Shown one piece after another: positions 53,941 to 62,858 of a DNA stretch of 64,000 bases (the first letter of the stretch is position 1; the number at the start of each line of letters is the position of its first letter). The notes beneath the pieces were generated by a model, which searched no databases, was not told where the DNA came from, and saw only the letters and a program-made list of their open reading frames with translations. The translations under genes and the position numbers were made by a program. The stretch is from Anaerolineae bacterium (GTDB lineage Bacteria > Chloroflexota > Anaerolineae > Anaerolineales > UBA4823): positions 1-64,000 of the forward strand of contig QOQU01000001.1 in NCBI GenBank assembly GCA_003327455.1, in the 5' to 3' direction.

Positions 53941-55200
53941 ATGGTTTCGATGCGTAATGTCCTGGCAGTGATCCTGGGCGGTGGCGTCGGTAAGCGACTT
54001 TACCCTCTCACCAAACAACGCGCCAAACCGGCTGTTCCCATCGCCGGCAAATATCGCCTGATCGACGTGCCGATCTCGAATTGCATCAATTCCGGCATCC
54101 AGCACATTGCCGTTCTCACCCAATTCAACTCGGTTTCCCTGCATCGCCACATCACCCAGACCTACACCTTCGATGATTTTCATGAAGGCTGGGTGCAGAT
54201 TCTGGCTGCCGAGCAAACCCTGCGCAGCACCGATTGGTACCAGGGCACTGCTGACGCGGTGCGCAAACAACTGGTTGAAATCCGCTCGGCGCGCGCCGAT
54301 TACACGCTGATTCTGGCCGGCGACCACCTTTACCGTATGGATTACGGCGAGATGTTTCAATATCACCTCGATAAGAAAGCCCAGATTACCGTTGGGGTGC
54401 AACCGGTTGCCGCACAAGATGCCCACCGCTTCGGTTTACTGCAACGCAATGAAGAGGGACGCATTGTCGCTTTTGTCGAAAAGCCGCGCGACCCCGAAGT
54501 CTTGAAACGCTTTGTCAGCCGCGATGACCCTCAGCGCCCCTACATTGGCTCAATGGGTATCTATCTTTTCAACACGGATGTCCTGGAGGAAGTCCTCGTA
54601 AACACCAACTACACCGACTTTGGCTCGCAGATCATCCCCAACTCGCTGGAAAAGTATGCGGTCTATGGCTTTGATTTCGATGGCTATTGGGAAGACATTG
54701 GGACGATTCGCTCCTTTTACGACACCAATCTTTCGCTCGCCACTCCCAATCCGCCCTTTAATTTTCACGACCCGGAGCGACCGATCTACACCCGCGCCCG
54801 CAATTTGCCCGGCACGATCATCGACGGCGCAACCCTGCACAATGCCCTGATCTCCGAAGGGTGTATCATCCACCAGGCGGTGATCGAGAACGCCATCATC
54901 GGACTGCGCAGCGTGATCGGCAACGGCGTGACCGTGCGCAACACGGTGATGATGGGCGCAGACTATTACGAAAAGGAAGTCTCCACGATCAACGCTGGCA
55001 TCCCCCTGGGCATTGGCGATTCCTCATACATTGAAGGAGCAATTGTGGACAAAAATGCCCGCATCGGGGAACGGGTCACCATCAAACCCTTCCCACGTGG
55101 CTATCGCGAGGAAAAGGAAAACTGGGTCATTGAAGACGGCATTGTGGTCATCCCGAAGGACACTGTCTTACACCCCGGCACCACCATCGCGCCAGACTAA
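53941..55200 (+). CDS. glgC: Glucose-1-phosphate adenylyltransferase
   Basis: 419 residues. Makes ADP-glucose for glycogen. Sequence GGGVGKRLYPLTKQRAKPAV with GKYRLIDVPISNCINSG is the family opening. WYQGTADAVRKQ, LILAGDHLYRMDY, AFVEKP and the C-terminal left-handed beta helix (about 290-419) are present. GGGAGG precedes ATG 53941. It shares overlapping stop codons with the convergent PIN gene. Confidence 0.94.
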   Translation: MVSMRNVLAVILGGGVGKRLYPLTKQRAKPAVPIAGKYRLIDVPISNCINSGIQHIAVLTQFNSVSLHRHITQTYTFDDFHEGWVQILAAEQTLRSTDWYQGTADAVRKQLVEIRSARADYTLILAGDHLYRMDYGEMFQYHLDKKAQITVGVQPVAAQDAHRFGLLQRNEEGRIVAFVEKPRDPEVLKRFVSRDDPQRPYIGSMGIYLFNTDVLEEVLVNTNYTDFGSQIIPNSLEKYAVYGFDFDGYWEDIGTIRSFYDTNLSLATPNPPFNFHDPERPIYTRARNLPGTIIDGATLHNALISEGCIIHQAVIENAIIGLRSVIGNGVTVRNTVMMGADYYEKEVSTINAGIPLGIGDSSYIEGAIVDKNARIGERVTIKPFPRGYREEKENWVIEDGIVVIPKDTVLHPGTTIAPD

Positions 55201-55610
55201 GGAGAATTCTGCTCTAACCACGTTAAAAAATCCGCCGCCGTCAGAATCGGGATGCCGGCGTAACTGCCCAATTCCAGCAGGTGATGGTCGCCACTGACAA
55301 CTACATCTGCCTTGCCAGCCACCGCCGCTTCCAGGAATTTGTTATCACTCGGATCGGCGGTGATTATTTCAAGCCGAATCGGGGTCGAGATGAATTCTCC
55401 CTTGGACAGCAATAGGGCTATCAAGCTATTGATGTCTCTTTGCTCCAACTGAAATTTCGGACGCTTTAAGACGGCCAGATACTCGACAAAAATTTCCTCA
55501 CTCAAGAGCAACCGATAGCGTCCCTGGCGAAAAAGTTGTAAGATGCCCTCGAGCTTTCCCCCCAAATAAGCGGAAACAAGGACATTGGTGTCCAGTACGA
55601 CGCGCTTCAT
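55197..55610 (-). CDS. PIN-domain toxin (COG1569 family)
   Basis: 137 residues. RVVLDTNVLVSAYLGGK holds the first acidic residue, later acidics lie in EIITADPSDNKFLEAAVAG and DVVVSGDHHLL. PIN toxins cleave RNA. The start overlaps the antitoxin stop by four bases. Confidence 0.85.
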   Translation of the reverse strand: MKRVVLDTNVLVSAYLGGKLEGILQLFRQGRYRLLLSEEIFVEYLAVLKRPKFQLEQRDINSLIALLLSKGEFISTPIRLEIITADPSDNKFLEAAVAGKADVVVSGDHHLLELGSYAGIPILTAADFLTWLEQNSP

Positions 55611-55840
55611 TTACCCTGTCGAACCAGGCGAATCTCTTCTTCTACATCTTCTTCGGTAATGCCCAGCCTTTTGGTACGTTGCTTGACCCGTTCCCAGCTT
55701 TCGTCAAATTGTTGCTCGATTTCCTTTTCATCGGCAAATAAACCCAACTTTAGAAAGCGGATATAGCGAAGAACGGCTGTTTTACGTTCCTCAGGCAAGG
55801 TTGCCAGTTCGCGTAAGATGATTTCTTCTATCGTTTCCAT
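55607..55840 (-). CDS. Antitoxin partner of the PIN toxin
   Basis: 77 residues, helical and acidic: ETIEEIILRELATLPEERKTAVLRYIRFLKLG, then EKEIEQQFDESWERVKQRTKRLGITEEDVEEEIR. It matches small antitoxins next to COG1569-type PIN toxins. GGAGG precedes ATG 55840 (TTG 55846 is weaker). Confidence 0.75.
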   Translation of the reverse strand: METIEEIILRELATLPEERKTAVLRYIRFLKLGLFADEKEIEQQFDESWERVKQRTKRLGITEEDVEEEIRLVRQGK

Positions 55841-55941
55841 CGTCAACCTCCAGCCCTATTATAAAGCCTTTGGCAGGGAAGAGATGTTTTTGAGTATAAT
55901 CCTGATATTGGTGCCAGCTACGGCACCGGAAAGGAGTTCCA

Positions 55942-56640
55942 ATGAAGAAGTGGAACGTCAAGCGTCTTTTTCTGCTCTATTTTGCCCTGCTCGCCTTTGC
56001 CTCGCTGGCGTGTCGGGCTGAACTGGGGTTGCTGCCTACCGCCACGCAAACGGCGCTTCCTCCCACTGCGTCGCCCTCTCCCACCTTGACCGCCACCCTT
56101 ACCCCCACGCCATCCCCTTCTGTAACCCCACAGCCTCCAACTCCTACCGGGACGGCTACGCCACTCTCAATCTTCGATGGATGGAATATCTACCGCAATT
56201 ACAACTACGGCTTCGAACTGCGCTACCCGCCCGGCAGCAATCTCTCGGTCAATTTACCCGATCGTGCCCGCATCGATTTACCATTTCAAAGCGGCACCAA
56301 TCTGGTCGAGAAATACGTTGAAATCAACGCCCAGGAATACCTGGGTCGCTGTCTCAGTCCGCTGATGGAAACCCTGCCTCCCGAAGCGTTGACTCTGGAG
56401 ACTCTGGTTATTGATCCGCTCACCTTTGAAGTCGTCTCTTTCAGCGAAGGCGCTGCAGGCAGTCGCTATGACTGGAAGGCGTATGCCGTGCATGATGAAG
56501 ATACCTGTGTAACGCTGGATTTCGTCCTCCATTCCAGCAATCCCGGCAATTTTTCTACCCCTCCGCCAACCTTCGACACGGATTTGGAAACACAGGTTTT
56601 CGAGCAAATCGTCCAGACCTTTGTCTGGCTTGTACCTTAA
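55942..56640 (+). CDS. Exported lipoprotein with Thr/Pro spacer
   Basis: 232 residues. Signal MKKWNVKRLFLLYFALLAFASLAC ends in lipobox SLAC. A Thr/Pro/Ser spacer (about 33-74) leads to a folded domain YNYGFELRYPPGSNLSVNLP ... YVEINAQEYLGRCLS of unknown kind. Functions unknown; followed by a related-type exported protein. Confidence 0.65.
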   Translation: MKKWNVKRLFLLYFALLAFASLACRAELGLLPTATQTALPPTASPSPTLTATLTPTPSPSVTPQPPTPTGTATPLSIFDGWNIYRNYNYGFELRYPPGSNLSVNLPDRARIDLPFQSGTNLVEKYVEINAQEYLGRCLSPLMETLPPEALTLETLVIDPLTFEVVSFSEGAAGSRYDWKAYAVHDEDTCVTLDFVLHSSNPGNFSTPPPTFDTDLETQVFEQIVQTFVWLVP

Positions 56641-56656
56641 TCCATTGGAGTTTCGT

Positions 56657-57580
56657 ATGCAAAATCGAAACCTGGTGATCTTGATCATCATTCTGCTCCT
56701 GTTGGTATTCTGCGCCATAACCCTGTTGATCGGCGCCGGCGGAACATGGTTTTACCTGCGCCAGAGAGGGGTATCGAAATCCGAAATGACTGTCACCCTC
56801 CCGCCGGAAACGCCCATCCTGACCGAAGAAGTGCCCCGGCAAGCGACCGAGACACCCGTCTCTACCCCGCCAGACACCGAAACCCCCACGCCGTTACTTC
56901 CAACCGCTGAGCCAACTCCCAATATTGATTTCAACGGCATCCGTTTTTACCTGGACTTACAGCTTGCTGAAGGAGTGCTGCCCGAATTAGTACCTGCCGC
57001 TCGGGGCGACGCTGAGGAGTCAATGCCGGGTTCGGTCTATCCCGAATACACCCAGTTCACGCTTCAAGGATATGTGCTCCGCGACACTTTCCATGCACCT
57101 CGAATCTATGTGTATCCTCTCCCAGAATATCGCACCATGGACAGGACAGCCGGCGCAATGGCAGATGAACTGTTGCTCTACCTGCGGGAGCGACCGACAA
57201 CAGTCGATGAACTGCCTTTTCTCCCCTTATGGAATGCTGCGCCTTTGCTGTATGCCAGGCTGGAGTACCTGGACTTCAAAAACGGCTCCGGACTGCGCTA
57301 TCTGACTCAATTCGCCCAGGATGTCGCACCGATCTATAACCAGGCTCTCATTTACACCTATCAGGGCATCACCAACGATCAACTCTGGTATGTTGCGGCG
57401 GTATTGCCGATCTCTCATCCCTCCCTGCCGGATACTTCCGACGAAGCCGAACAGGAAATTAACGACCCGCCGGCGTATTATTCCCAGATCGCCGAGCAAC
57501 TTTCACTGGAAGATGCCGATTCTTTTCTGCCCAGCCTGACTCTACTGGATGCATTGGTTTCCTCTCTGCGGGTCTGGTAA
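56657..57580 (+). CDS. Membrane-anchored exported protein with Pro/Thr linker
   Basis: 307 residues. One N-terminal helix (about 5-30, LVILIIILLLLVFCAITLLI), then a Thr/Pro/Glu linker (about 40-75), then an extracellular part (about 80-305) with no recognised motif. ATG 56657 has GGAG upstream. Seventeen bases after the lipoprotein gene, so probably a unit. It ends just before the DnaA-box cluster. Confidence 0.65.
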   Translation: MQNRNLVILIIILLLLVFCAITLLIGAGGTWFYLRQRGVSKSEMTVTLPPETPILTEEVPRQATETPVSTPPDTETPTPLLPTAEPTPNIDFNGIRFYLDLQLAEGVLPELVPAARGDAEESMPGSVYPEYTQFTLQGYVLRDTFHAPRIYVYPLPEYRTMDRTAGAMADELLLYLRERPTTVDELPFLPLWNAAPLLYARLEYLDFKNGSGLRYLTQFAQDVAPIYNQALIYTYQGITNDQLWYVAAVLPISHPSLPDTSDEAEQEINDPPAYYSQIAEQLSLEDADSFLPSLTLLDALVSSLRVW

Positions 57581-57589
57581 ACGGCAGAT

Positions 57590-57900
57590 CGGACAGGCTG
57601 TGGATAACTCAGCCTTTTTCTGTGGATAATGTTTGAATAATGGGGAAAAGTGCTCGATTCTGCCTTTTCCCCATCCCCATATCTGGGATAGAAATAGCAC
57701 GGCAACCCAGATATTTCCCCTGTGAATAACCTGTGGATAAGCCTTCGTTTTTCTCCTGCTCTATCCACACCTGGAGTGGGGATAACCCTCCGCTCAAATT
57801 GACGTATATCTGGGGTTTACGTTTGTGCTTTCCCTGACATCTAGCCCATCTCCCTGCTCTGACAGTTGTTTTCCACATATCCACACTCTCTACTACGACG
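57590..57900. other. oriC: Probable replication origin (DnaA-box cluster)
   Basis: Within 290 bases lie three perfect DnaA boxes TGTGGATAA (57599-57607, 57621-57629, 57732-57740), one TGTGAATAA (57721-57729), and single-mismatch boxes at 57761-57769, 57777-57785, 57869-57877 and 57877-57885. Three ATATCTGGG copies (57679-57687, 57706-57714 inverted, 57806-57814) intersperse them, and an AT-rich run (57895-57915) follows. dnaA is not adjacent. Frames in this stretch are by-products. Confidence 0.75.
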
Positions 57901-58059
57901 AATTAATATAAACTGAAAGGACAGGATAAGTTTTGTTATGGGAGTTTTGCAGTTTCCAACAAGTAAAGCGTCTTTGCCGCGCAATAGAATCGTTTTTCAT
58001 CCCGTTATCTTTTTGGATGATTCAGGAAGAAGTAGCGTCTGACTGCTTTCGTCTTGCTG

Positions 58060-58065
58060 TATAAT
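58060..58065 (+). promoter_or_regulatory. Candidate -10 for the nucleotidyltransferase gene
   Basis: TATAAT, the start predicted near 58072. No good -35 is seen. Confidence 0.4.
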
Positions 58066-58115
58066 TCCTCTATCGAAAAATGATGCAGGCTCTAACCTTC
58101 TGGAAAACAGTTACA

Positions 58116-58604
58116 ATGGATAACAGCAATCTTCTGGAAACCCTGCTCGATTTTTTACACGAGCGAGGAATACCTTTTTGCGTCATTGGAGGGCAGGCAG
58201 TCAACGCTTATGTCGAACCGCTGGTCAGTCTGGACCTGGATTTGGCTGTGATGGTTGAGTCACTAGAAGAACTGGAAGAGTCCCTAAAGAGTCGCTTTCA
58301 AGTCAAACGCTTCCCTCACAGTCTGAATGTCACTCTGCCCGGTTCGGATTTACGAGTTCAGATTCAAACCGATGAACGTTATGGCGAGTTCGTCAAACGG
58401 GCTACATTACGCTCTGTATTAGGGGTGGAATTGCCGGTTGCCAGCCTGGAAGATGTGTTGCAAGGAAAAGTTTGGGCGGCGCTCGATCCGCAGCGACGCG
58501 GCAGTATACGCCAAAAAGACCTGGCGGATATTGCCCGTTTGGTAGAAGCCTATCCCACTTTGCGGGAACAGGTTCCTGAAGAAATCCTGCGCCGGCTGGA
58601 GTGA
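58116..58604 (+). CDS. Nucleotidyltransferase-fold protein (AbiEii/MNT-like)
   Basis: 162 residues from 58116 (ATG 58080 possible, 8 bases past the likely transcription start). FCVIGGQAVNAYVEPLVSLDLDLAVMV is the nucleotidyltransferase motif (GGxA...S.D.D..V). PVASLEDVLQGKVWAALDP and RQKDLADIARLVEAYP close it. Related to toxin AbiEii-like and to minimal nucleotidyltransferases; no partner gene is near. Stands alone after the origin. Confidence 0.7.
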   Translation: MDNSNLLETLLDFLHERGIPFCVIGGQAVNAYVEPLVSLDLDLAVMVESLEELEESLKSRFQVKRFPHSLNVTLPGSDLRVQIQTDERYGEFVKRATLRSVLGVELPVASLEDVLQGKVWAALDPQRRGSIRQKDLADIARLVEAYPTLREQVPEEILRRLE

Positions 58605-58757
58605 GAAGATCTTTCGGTAACACCTGGCTTTGATGAAACAGCGGCTGAAGCTACGAGATTGGACGAAAAAGGAAAAGTCTTTTTCCGGTCCGGGTAACCC
58701 GGTGAAGTACGTTATCTTGCGATATGGAGGGACTTCGCCAAAACTTGAGCATACCCC

Positions 58758-58801
58758 TTGACAACTAAAGAGATTGAATTATTATTCACAACGTGAATAA
58801 T
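58758..58801 (+). promoter_or_regulatory. Promoter overlapped by a palindrome at the ATPase start
   Basis: TTGACA (58758-58763), a 16-bp spacer and TATTAT (58780-58785). The perfect palindrome ATTATTCAC-AAC-GTGAATAAT (58781-58801) covers the -10 and the GTG start codon at 58793. Confidence 0.7.
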
Positions 58802-60046
58802 TTTTATTCAGAAGCACATCCCTATATCGAGCGCTGGATCACGCCTTTGCTGCAGGAATCTGTGCGCGAGCATCCGGTCACGGTGCTGACCGGCGCCCGG
58901 CAGGTGGGGAAAAGCACGCTGTTACGCAATGCAGAACCCTTTCGAAACTGGCGCTATCACAATCTGGATGATTACGATGTCCTTGCCCAGGCTCGCCGCG
59001 ATCCGCAAGCCCTGTGGGCAGGGTGCGAGTCTGTCATCCTGGATGAAGTGCAAAGAGAACCGCAACTGTTTAGCGCAGTTAAGCGTGCCGTTGACCAGTT
59101 TCCGGGCAAATATCGCTTTATTCTCTCGGGCTCAGCAAATTTACTGTTGATGAAGCAGGTCAGTGAAAGCCTGGCGGGACGGGCTGTTTATTTTGTTCTC
59201 GCCCCCATGTCGCTGGGGGAAGTCCATGCTGTCCGGCCGCCAGACCTGCTCAAACGAATTCTGAAGGGTGATTTTCCGGCCGAAGAAACCCTGCCTCAGC
59301 CGCCCTCCGATGTGAGCCAGATTCTGCTGCGCGGGCTGATGCCTCCTCTGCTTGCGTTAGACCGTCCACAAGCCTGGGTTCGCTGGTGGGATGGATACGT
59401 GGCTACTTATCTCGAACGTGACCTGCGCCAGATTTCTCAGATAGATTCCCTGCTCGATTTCCGCAGGCTTATGGAACTGGTTGCCTTACGCTCTGCCCAA
59501 CTTTTGAACCAGTCTGAACTTGCCCGGGATGCCGGGTTCTCTCAGCCAACCGTACATCGCTACCTGAAGCTGCTCGAAACAACCCATTTGTTCGAGCGCT
59601 TGCCAGCCTACGCGGCGAGTCACACAACCAGATTGCTGAAGTCGCCGAAAGCCTTTTTCAGTGACCCGGGACTGGCCGTTTTTCTTTCGGGATACTATAC
59701 GCCCGAAGAACTGCGCAAAGGGCGCGAATATGGGGCTTATTTCGAGACGTTGCTCTATCACCATCTACGCCTATTGACCCATCTGCTGGTTCCACCAGGT
59801 CGCGTATTCTTTTGGCGCACCCGTGAAGGACGAGAAGTGGATTTTGTCATTGAGCATGGTCGCAAAGTAGTTGCCATTGAAGTCAAAGCCACTGACCATC
59901 CGGGCTATAACGACATCACCGGCTTGCAGACCTTCCTGCGCGAACACCCACAAGCTTCAGGCGGAGTACTGCTTCATAGTGGGCGTGCCATCCGGCGGCT
60001 GGACCGAAATATCATTGCTGCCCCGTGGACAATGGTTACCGGTTAA
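58793..60046 (+). CDS. DUF4143-type P-loop ATPase
   Basis: 417 residues. Walker A LTGARQVGKSTLLRN, Walker B ESVILDEVQREPQL, sensor RFILSGSANLLLM, then a helix-turn-helix-like LLNQSELARDAGFSQPTVHRYLKLLE and the C-terminal DUF4143 nuclease-like fold REVDFVIEHGRKVVAIEVKA. Common accessory ATPase of unknown role. Only the GTG at 58793 is available as a start, one base after the expected transcription start, so a leaderless mRNA is likely. Confidence 0.82.
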   Translation: MNNFYSEAHPYIERWITPLLQESVREHPVTVLTGARQVGKSTLLRNAEPFRNWRYHNLDDYDVLAQARRDPQALWAGCESVILDEVQREPQLFSAVKRAVDQFPGKYRFILSGSANLLLMKQVSESLAGRAVYFVLAPMSLGEVHAVRPPDLLKRILKGDFPAEETLPQPPSDVSQILLRGLMPPLLALDRPQAWVRWWDGYVATYLERDLRQISQIDSLLDFRRLMELVALRSAQLLNQSELARDAGFSQPTVHRYLKLLETTHLFERLPAYAASHTTRLLKSPKAFFSDPGLAVFLSGYYTPEELRKGREYGAYFETLLYHHLRLLTHLLVPPGRVFFWRTREGREVDFVIEHGRKVVAIEVKATDHPGYNDITGLQTFLREHPQASGGVLLHSGRAIRRLDRNIIAAPWTMVTG

Positions 60047-60172
60047 CAGGTGCCACTCAGTGTTACTGTCCTGTTCGCCGGCGGCGAAGGAAGATATTAT
60101 CCTTTTCATTTGACTATAGACCGCGCCATTATCTTGATCCACTGCCGGGTTCAGTTGTCAGTCCAGGGCGGG

Positions 60173-61399
60173 TTATGTCCAGGTCCGCTCGTCAAGGACA
60201 ATTTTTTGAAGGGCGAGGGCAATCTCGACCAGTTTGCGAACATCCACGATTTCTGGATTATCCCTGGAGGTGTGGGTAACGTCTTGTGTGTCCATATTTT
60301 CGAGAAACCACTGCGAGGTAATCGCCATTGCCGGAATACCGAATTGGAGAAAGATGCTGTGATCCCCCTGATACCACGGCGCACCCAGGGAAATACCAGG
60401 GAAACCGGCGAGGATTTTGGTAATCTTTTCTTCCATCTCCGCCGAGAGGTTCATAGGTGAAAACACAGAATTGCCAATCAGGTACCCCGCCCCGTCTATG
60501 TTGATGTTCAGGAAGATTTCATGGAAGCGCCCTTGATTCTGGCGGAGATAAAGCATCTGCCCCGGCACAGCATAATAATCTTCGCCGTTGAATGCCACCA
60601 GCTCAAGAGTAGTGTCACCGGAATAATTCTGAAGCAGCTCTGCCAGGAGGAGCAGTACAATAACTCCGGTAGCGTTATCTATGGCGCCGGGTGTACCTTT
60701 TTTGGCGTCAATGTGGGCGGTGAACACCAGACGGCGGGCAGGGTTTTTCCCCTTCCGCCCGGAAACGTTCTCCCCGGTGGACGGAATACGTCGGGCACGG
60801 GATACCAGAATGGCCATCTTCCCCAGATAGGGCAGCAGCCTCTTCCCCTCTTCTTCGGTCATATACACGGAAGGGATGTCAAAGTCACCGTCTTCAATGA
60901 GCGGGAAGGGATAGACCCCTCCGGCAACGGCAGGATTGCGGCCTGTGGCGCAAACGATCGCCTGCGGGTGTTTTTTCTCCAGCAGAGAAATAATCTGTTG
61001 GTGTTCTTCGGGATTGTAGAAGACAAAATTCTTGGGCATGAGCTGCTCTTTGGCGATCTCCCCATAGAGGAGAGCAATTTTTCCTTCAATATTCGTTTTC
61101 TCCAGTTCGGCGAGCGAAGAAACACCGACCAGAGGCGCCTGTACCTCACAACCCAGAGAATAAGGGCTGGATCGTACAGCAAAATCGCGACTCTCCACCT
61201 GTAAACCCGCACCGAGCGTCTCCCAATCGATTGCCTCGAAGCGGGAGATTTCAGGCTGCCACCCAAAAGCGGCAAGCCGTTCGGCAAAGAAGCGGGTGGC
61301 CAGACGATTGCCCTGACTTCCCACACCGCGTTCTGGGATGGTATGGCAGAGTTGTTCCAGGTAAGACAAAGCGTTTGCGGTTAATTGTTCTCGATTCAT
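60173..61399 (-). CDS. M28-family zinc aminopeptidase-like protein
   Basis: 408 residues, no signal peptide. Metal ligands: His in FTAHIDAK, Asp in AIDNATG, Glu-Glu pair shifted to FNGEDYY, Asp in INIDGAG, His in VTHTSRDNPE. A PA-like insert lies at about 90-200. Intracellular peptidase. Start overlaps the GyrI-like gene by four bases. Confidence 0.82.
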   Translation of the reverse strand: MNREQLTANALSYLEQLCHTIPERGVGSQGNRLATRFFAERLAAFGWQPEISRFEAIDWETLGAGLQVESRDFAVRSSPYSLGCEVQAPLVGVSSLAELEKTNIEGKIALLYGEIAKEQLMPKNFVFYNPEEHQQIISLLEKKHPQAIVCATGRNPAVAGGVYPFPLIEDGDFDIPSVYMTEEEGKRLLPYLGKMAILVSRARRIPSTGENVSGRKGKNPARRLVFTAHIDAKKGTPGAIDNATGVIVLLLLAELLQNYSGDTTLELVAFNGEDYYAVPGQMLYLRQNQGRFHEIFLNINIDGAGYLIGNSVFSPMNLSAEMEEKITKILAGFPGISLGAPWYQGDHSIFLQFGIPAMAITSQWFLENMDTQDVTHTSRDNPEIVDVRKLVEIALALQKIVLDERTWT

Positions 61400-62010
61400 T
61401 GTTTTCTCCTTACCGGCTGGCGGATTACGGTCTTTAACTTTTCGGGAGGATTGCGCCGTGGATCGCTGAGATAAATCTCGTGGTGTTTCCCGTTAAGTTC
61501 ATAGCCGTTTTCTGAGATATACGTATGCAGGCGGGCAATCGTGGGTCCTTCGGCGGAATAAGGACCGATGTGCATGATTTGCACTGCCAGCCCTTCGCAG
61601 TACGATTCAAAACGCACCTCTGCCAGAGAAACGCCTTTTTTACGTTCGACCTCTGTGCAGGCGGCATGTATCTGTTCAGAGGTGACAAAATCCGGCTGGA
61701 GGATCATGGCAGTCCATTTCCAAAGGTCTTTTTCCTGCAAATTAAAGCGGCTGGGATCATCCGTCCACCATAAACCTTCCAGAGGCATGACGGTGTAGTC
61801 CACGCCGTTTACTTTTTTTAACTTGAATTTGACCGTATAGGACACGGCATACAGCGTTTCCAGTGCGCTCTGGTAGCGCGGGGAGGTGTTCGGGTCACCG
61901 GCGCCGTCGATCATCAGATAGTTCAGCGATGGCACCTCCACAACAGAGACAACCTTCGCCGATGGGTTATAAAGCGATTGCAAATCTTTCTTCAGGTCAA
62001 TCTTGTCCAT
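61396..62010 (-). CDS. GyrI-like small-molecule-binding protein
   Basis: 204 residues. VVEVPSLNYLMIDGAGDPNT, then VKFKLKKVNGVDYTVMPLEGLWW and GLAVQIMHIGPYSAEGPTI, fit the GyrI-like fold. Such proteins bind drugs or metabolites. Coupled to the peptidase gene. Confidence 0.85.
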   Translation of the reverse strand: MDKIDLKKDLQSLYNPSAKVVSVVEVPSLNYLMIDGAGDPNTSPRYQSALETLYAVSYTVKFKLKKVNGVDYTVMPLEGLWWTDDPSRFNLQEKDLWKWTAMILQPDFVTSEQIHAACTEVERKKGVSLAEVRFESYCEGLAVQIMHIGPYSAEGPTIARLHTYISENGYELNGKHHEIYLSDPRRNPPEKLKTVIRQPVRRKQ

Positions 62011-62019
62011 TGTATTCTC

Positions 62020-62463
62020 TCATTCTTTCTCTAACCGGGTGGGTCTCATCAGGTCGATCAGTAAGCCAACCGCGCCAAAGCACAACAGGATGAGCGCCAG
62101 CCAAAAGACAGCAAGGGAGGCGAGGAGTAGAGTCCACGCCCAACCGGCAGGCTCTCTGGCACCTGAGGCGAGACCGGTTACCACTGCAAATGTCTGGCCT
62201 CCCACCAGCATCCCAACCGCAACGCCCAATCCCCAGGCAATCGGCTTCAGCCTTAAGTGTGCCCGCCAGGCCGCCCAGATGAGCAGGAGTCCACCGGCCA
62301 GGACAAACACGAACAGTTCTGCCGGCATCAAGTAATCGAAGCGGAATATTCTTTCCTCGAACCACAGAATCAGGGATAGCAACAACGGCGCCAGGAGTGG
62401 CAGACACACCAAAACAGTTCCGATAACCGCCATCAGCTTTGTTAAGAATGCTTTCCGATTCAT
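62020..62463 (-). CDS. Four-helix membrane protein, unknown
   Basis: 147 residues with four hydrophobic segments (about 10-33, 48-66, 74-97, 109-133). No motif. Nine bases before the GyrI-like start. Confidence 0.6.
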   Translation of the reverse strand: MNRKAFLTKLMAVIGTVLVCLPLLAPLLLSLILWFEERIFRFDYLMPAELFVFVLAGGLLLIWAAWRAHLRLKPIAWGLGVAVGMLVGGQTFAVVTGLASGAREPAGWAWTLLLASLAVFWLALILLCFGAVGLLIDLMRPTRLEKE

Positions 62464-62511
62464 CTCCGAACAATCTCCTGTCTGACAAAGGCAAAAGGGT
62501 ATGAGAACGGT

Positions 62512-62631
62512 TCAGGAATCGCGGCGGTCTTCGTGCTTCGCCAGGCCGCGCGCCTGCATAAAAGCCGCATAGAGCAGTTCAGCCCCCCTTTCGAATGGCA
62601 GGTTCGTTTTCTGCCATGCGGCTGTATTCAT
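62512..62631 (-). CDS. Very short protein upstream of the membrane protein gene
   Basis: 39 residues (MNTAAWQKTNLPFERGAELL, then YAAFMQARGLAKHEDRRDS). AAAGGAG is eight bases before the ATG. It is not hydrophobic and has no match I know. It is first in the leftward M28 unit, 49 bases before the membrane protein. Confidence 0.42.
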   Translation of the reverse strand: MNTAAWQKTNLPFERGAELLYAAFMQARGLAKHEDRRDS

Positions 62632-62806
62632 GAAGGTATCTCCTTTCGTCGAACTCGGGAAAGAACGAATTGTCCGAACGAAGGAAGTCAATCGCAGTTT
62701 CTTCTCATATTATCGCGCAGTTTCCATAAAAAGAAACGCTTTATCCTTTTGCGTATGAAAACTTCTCACAGAAAGAAGGTGCTTTTCTTCACCCCAAGCA
62801 TGGATA

Positions 62807-62825
62807 TAATATATTGTAATATATT
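62807..62825 (+). promoter_or_regulatory. Duplicated TAATATATT before the TPR gene
   Basis: TAATATATT occurs twice with one base between (62807-62815, 62817-62825), 34 bases before the TPR gene. GATATAAT within it could be a -10. Confidence 0.4.
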
Positions 62826-62858
62826 CATAAGGCGCTCGATCCCCTTTCGCGCAGGTTT

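Noticed and set aside
57609-57884. A minus-strand 91-codon frame in the origin-like region
   Set aside because: It is made of DnaA boxes; no ribosome site or known protein resemblance.
58633-58761. A 42-codon plus-strand frame starting MKQRLK
   Set aside because: No ribosome site, and its end runs into the -35 of the DUF4143 promoter.
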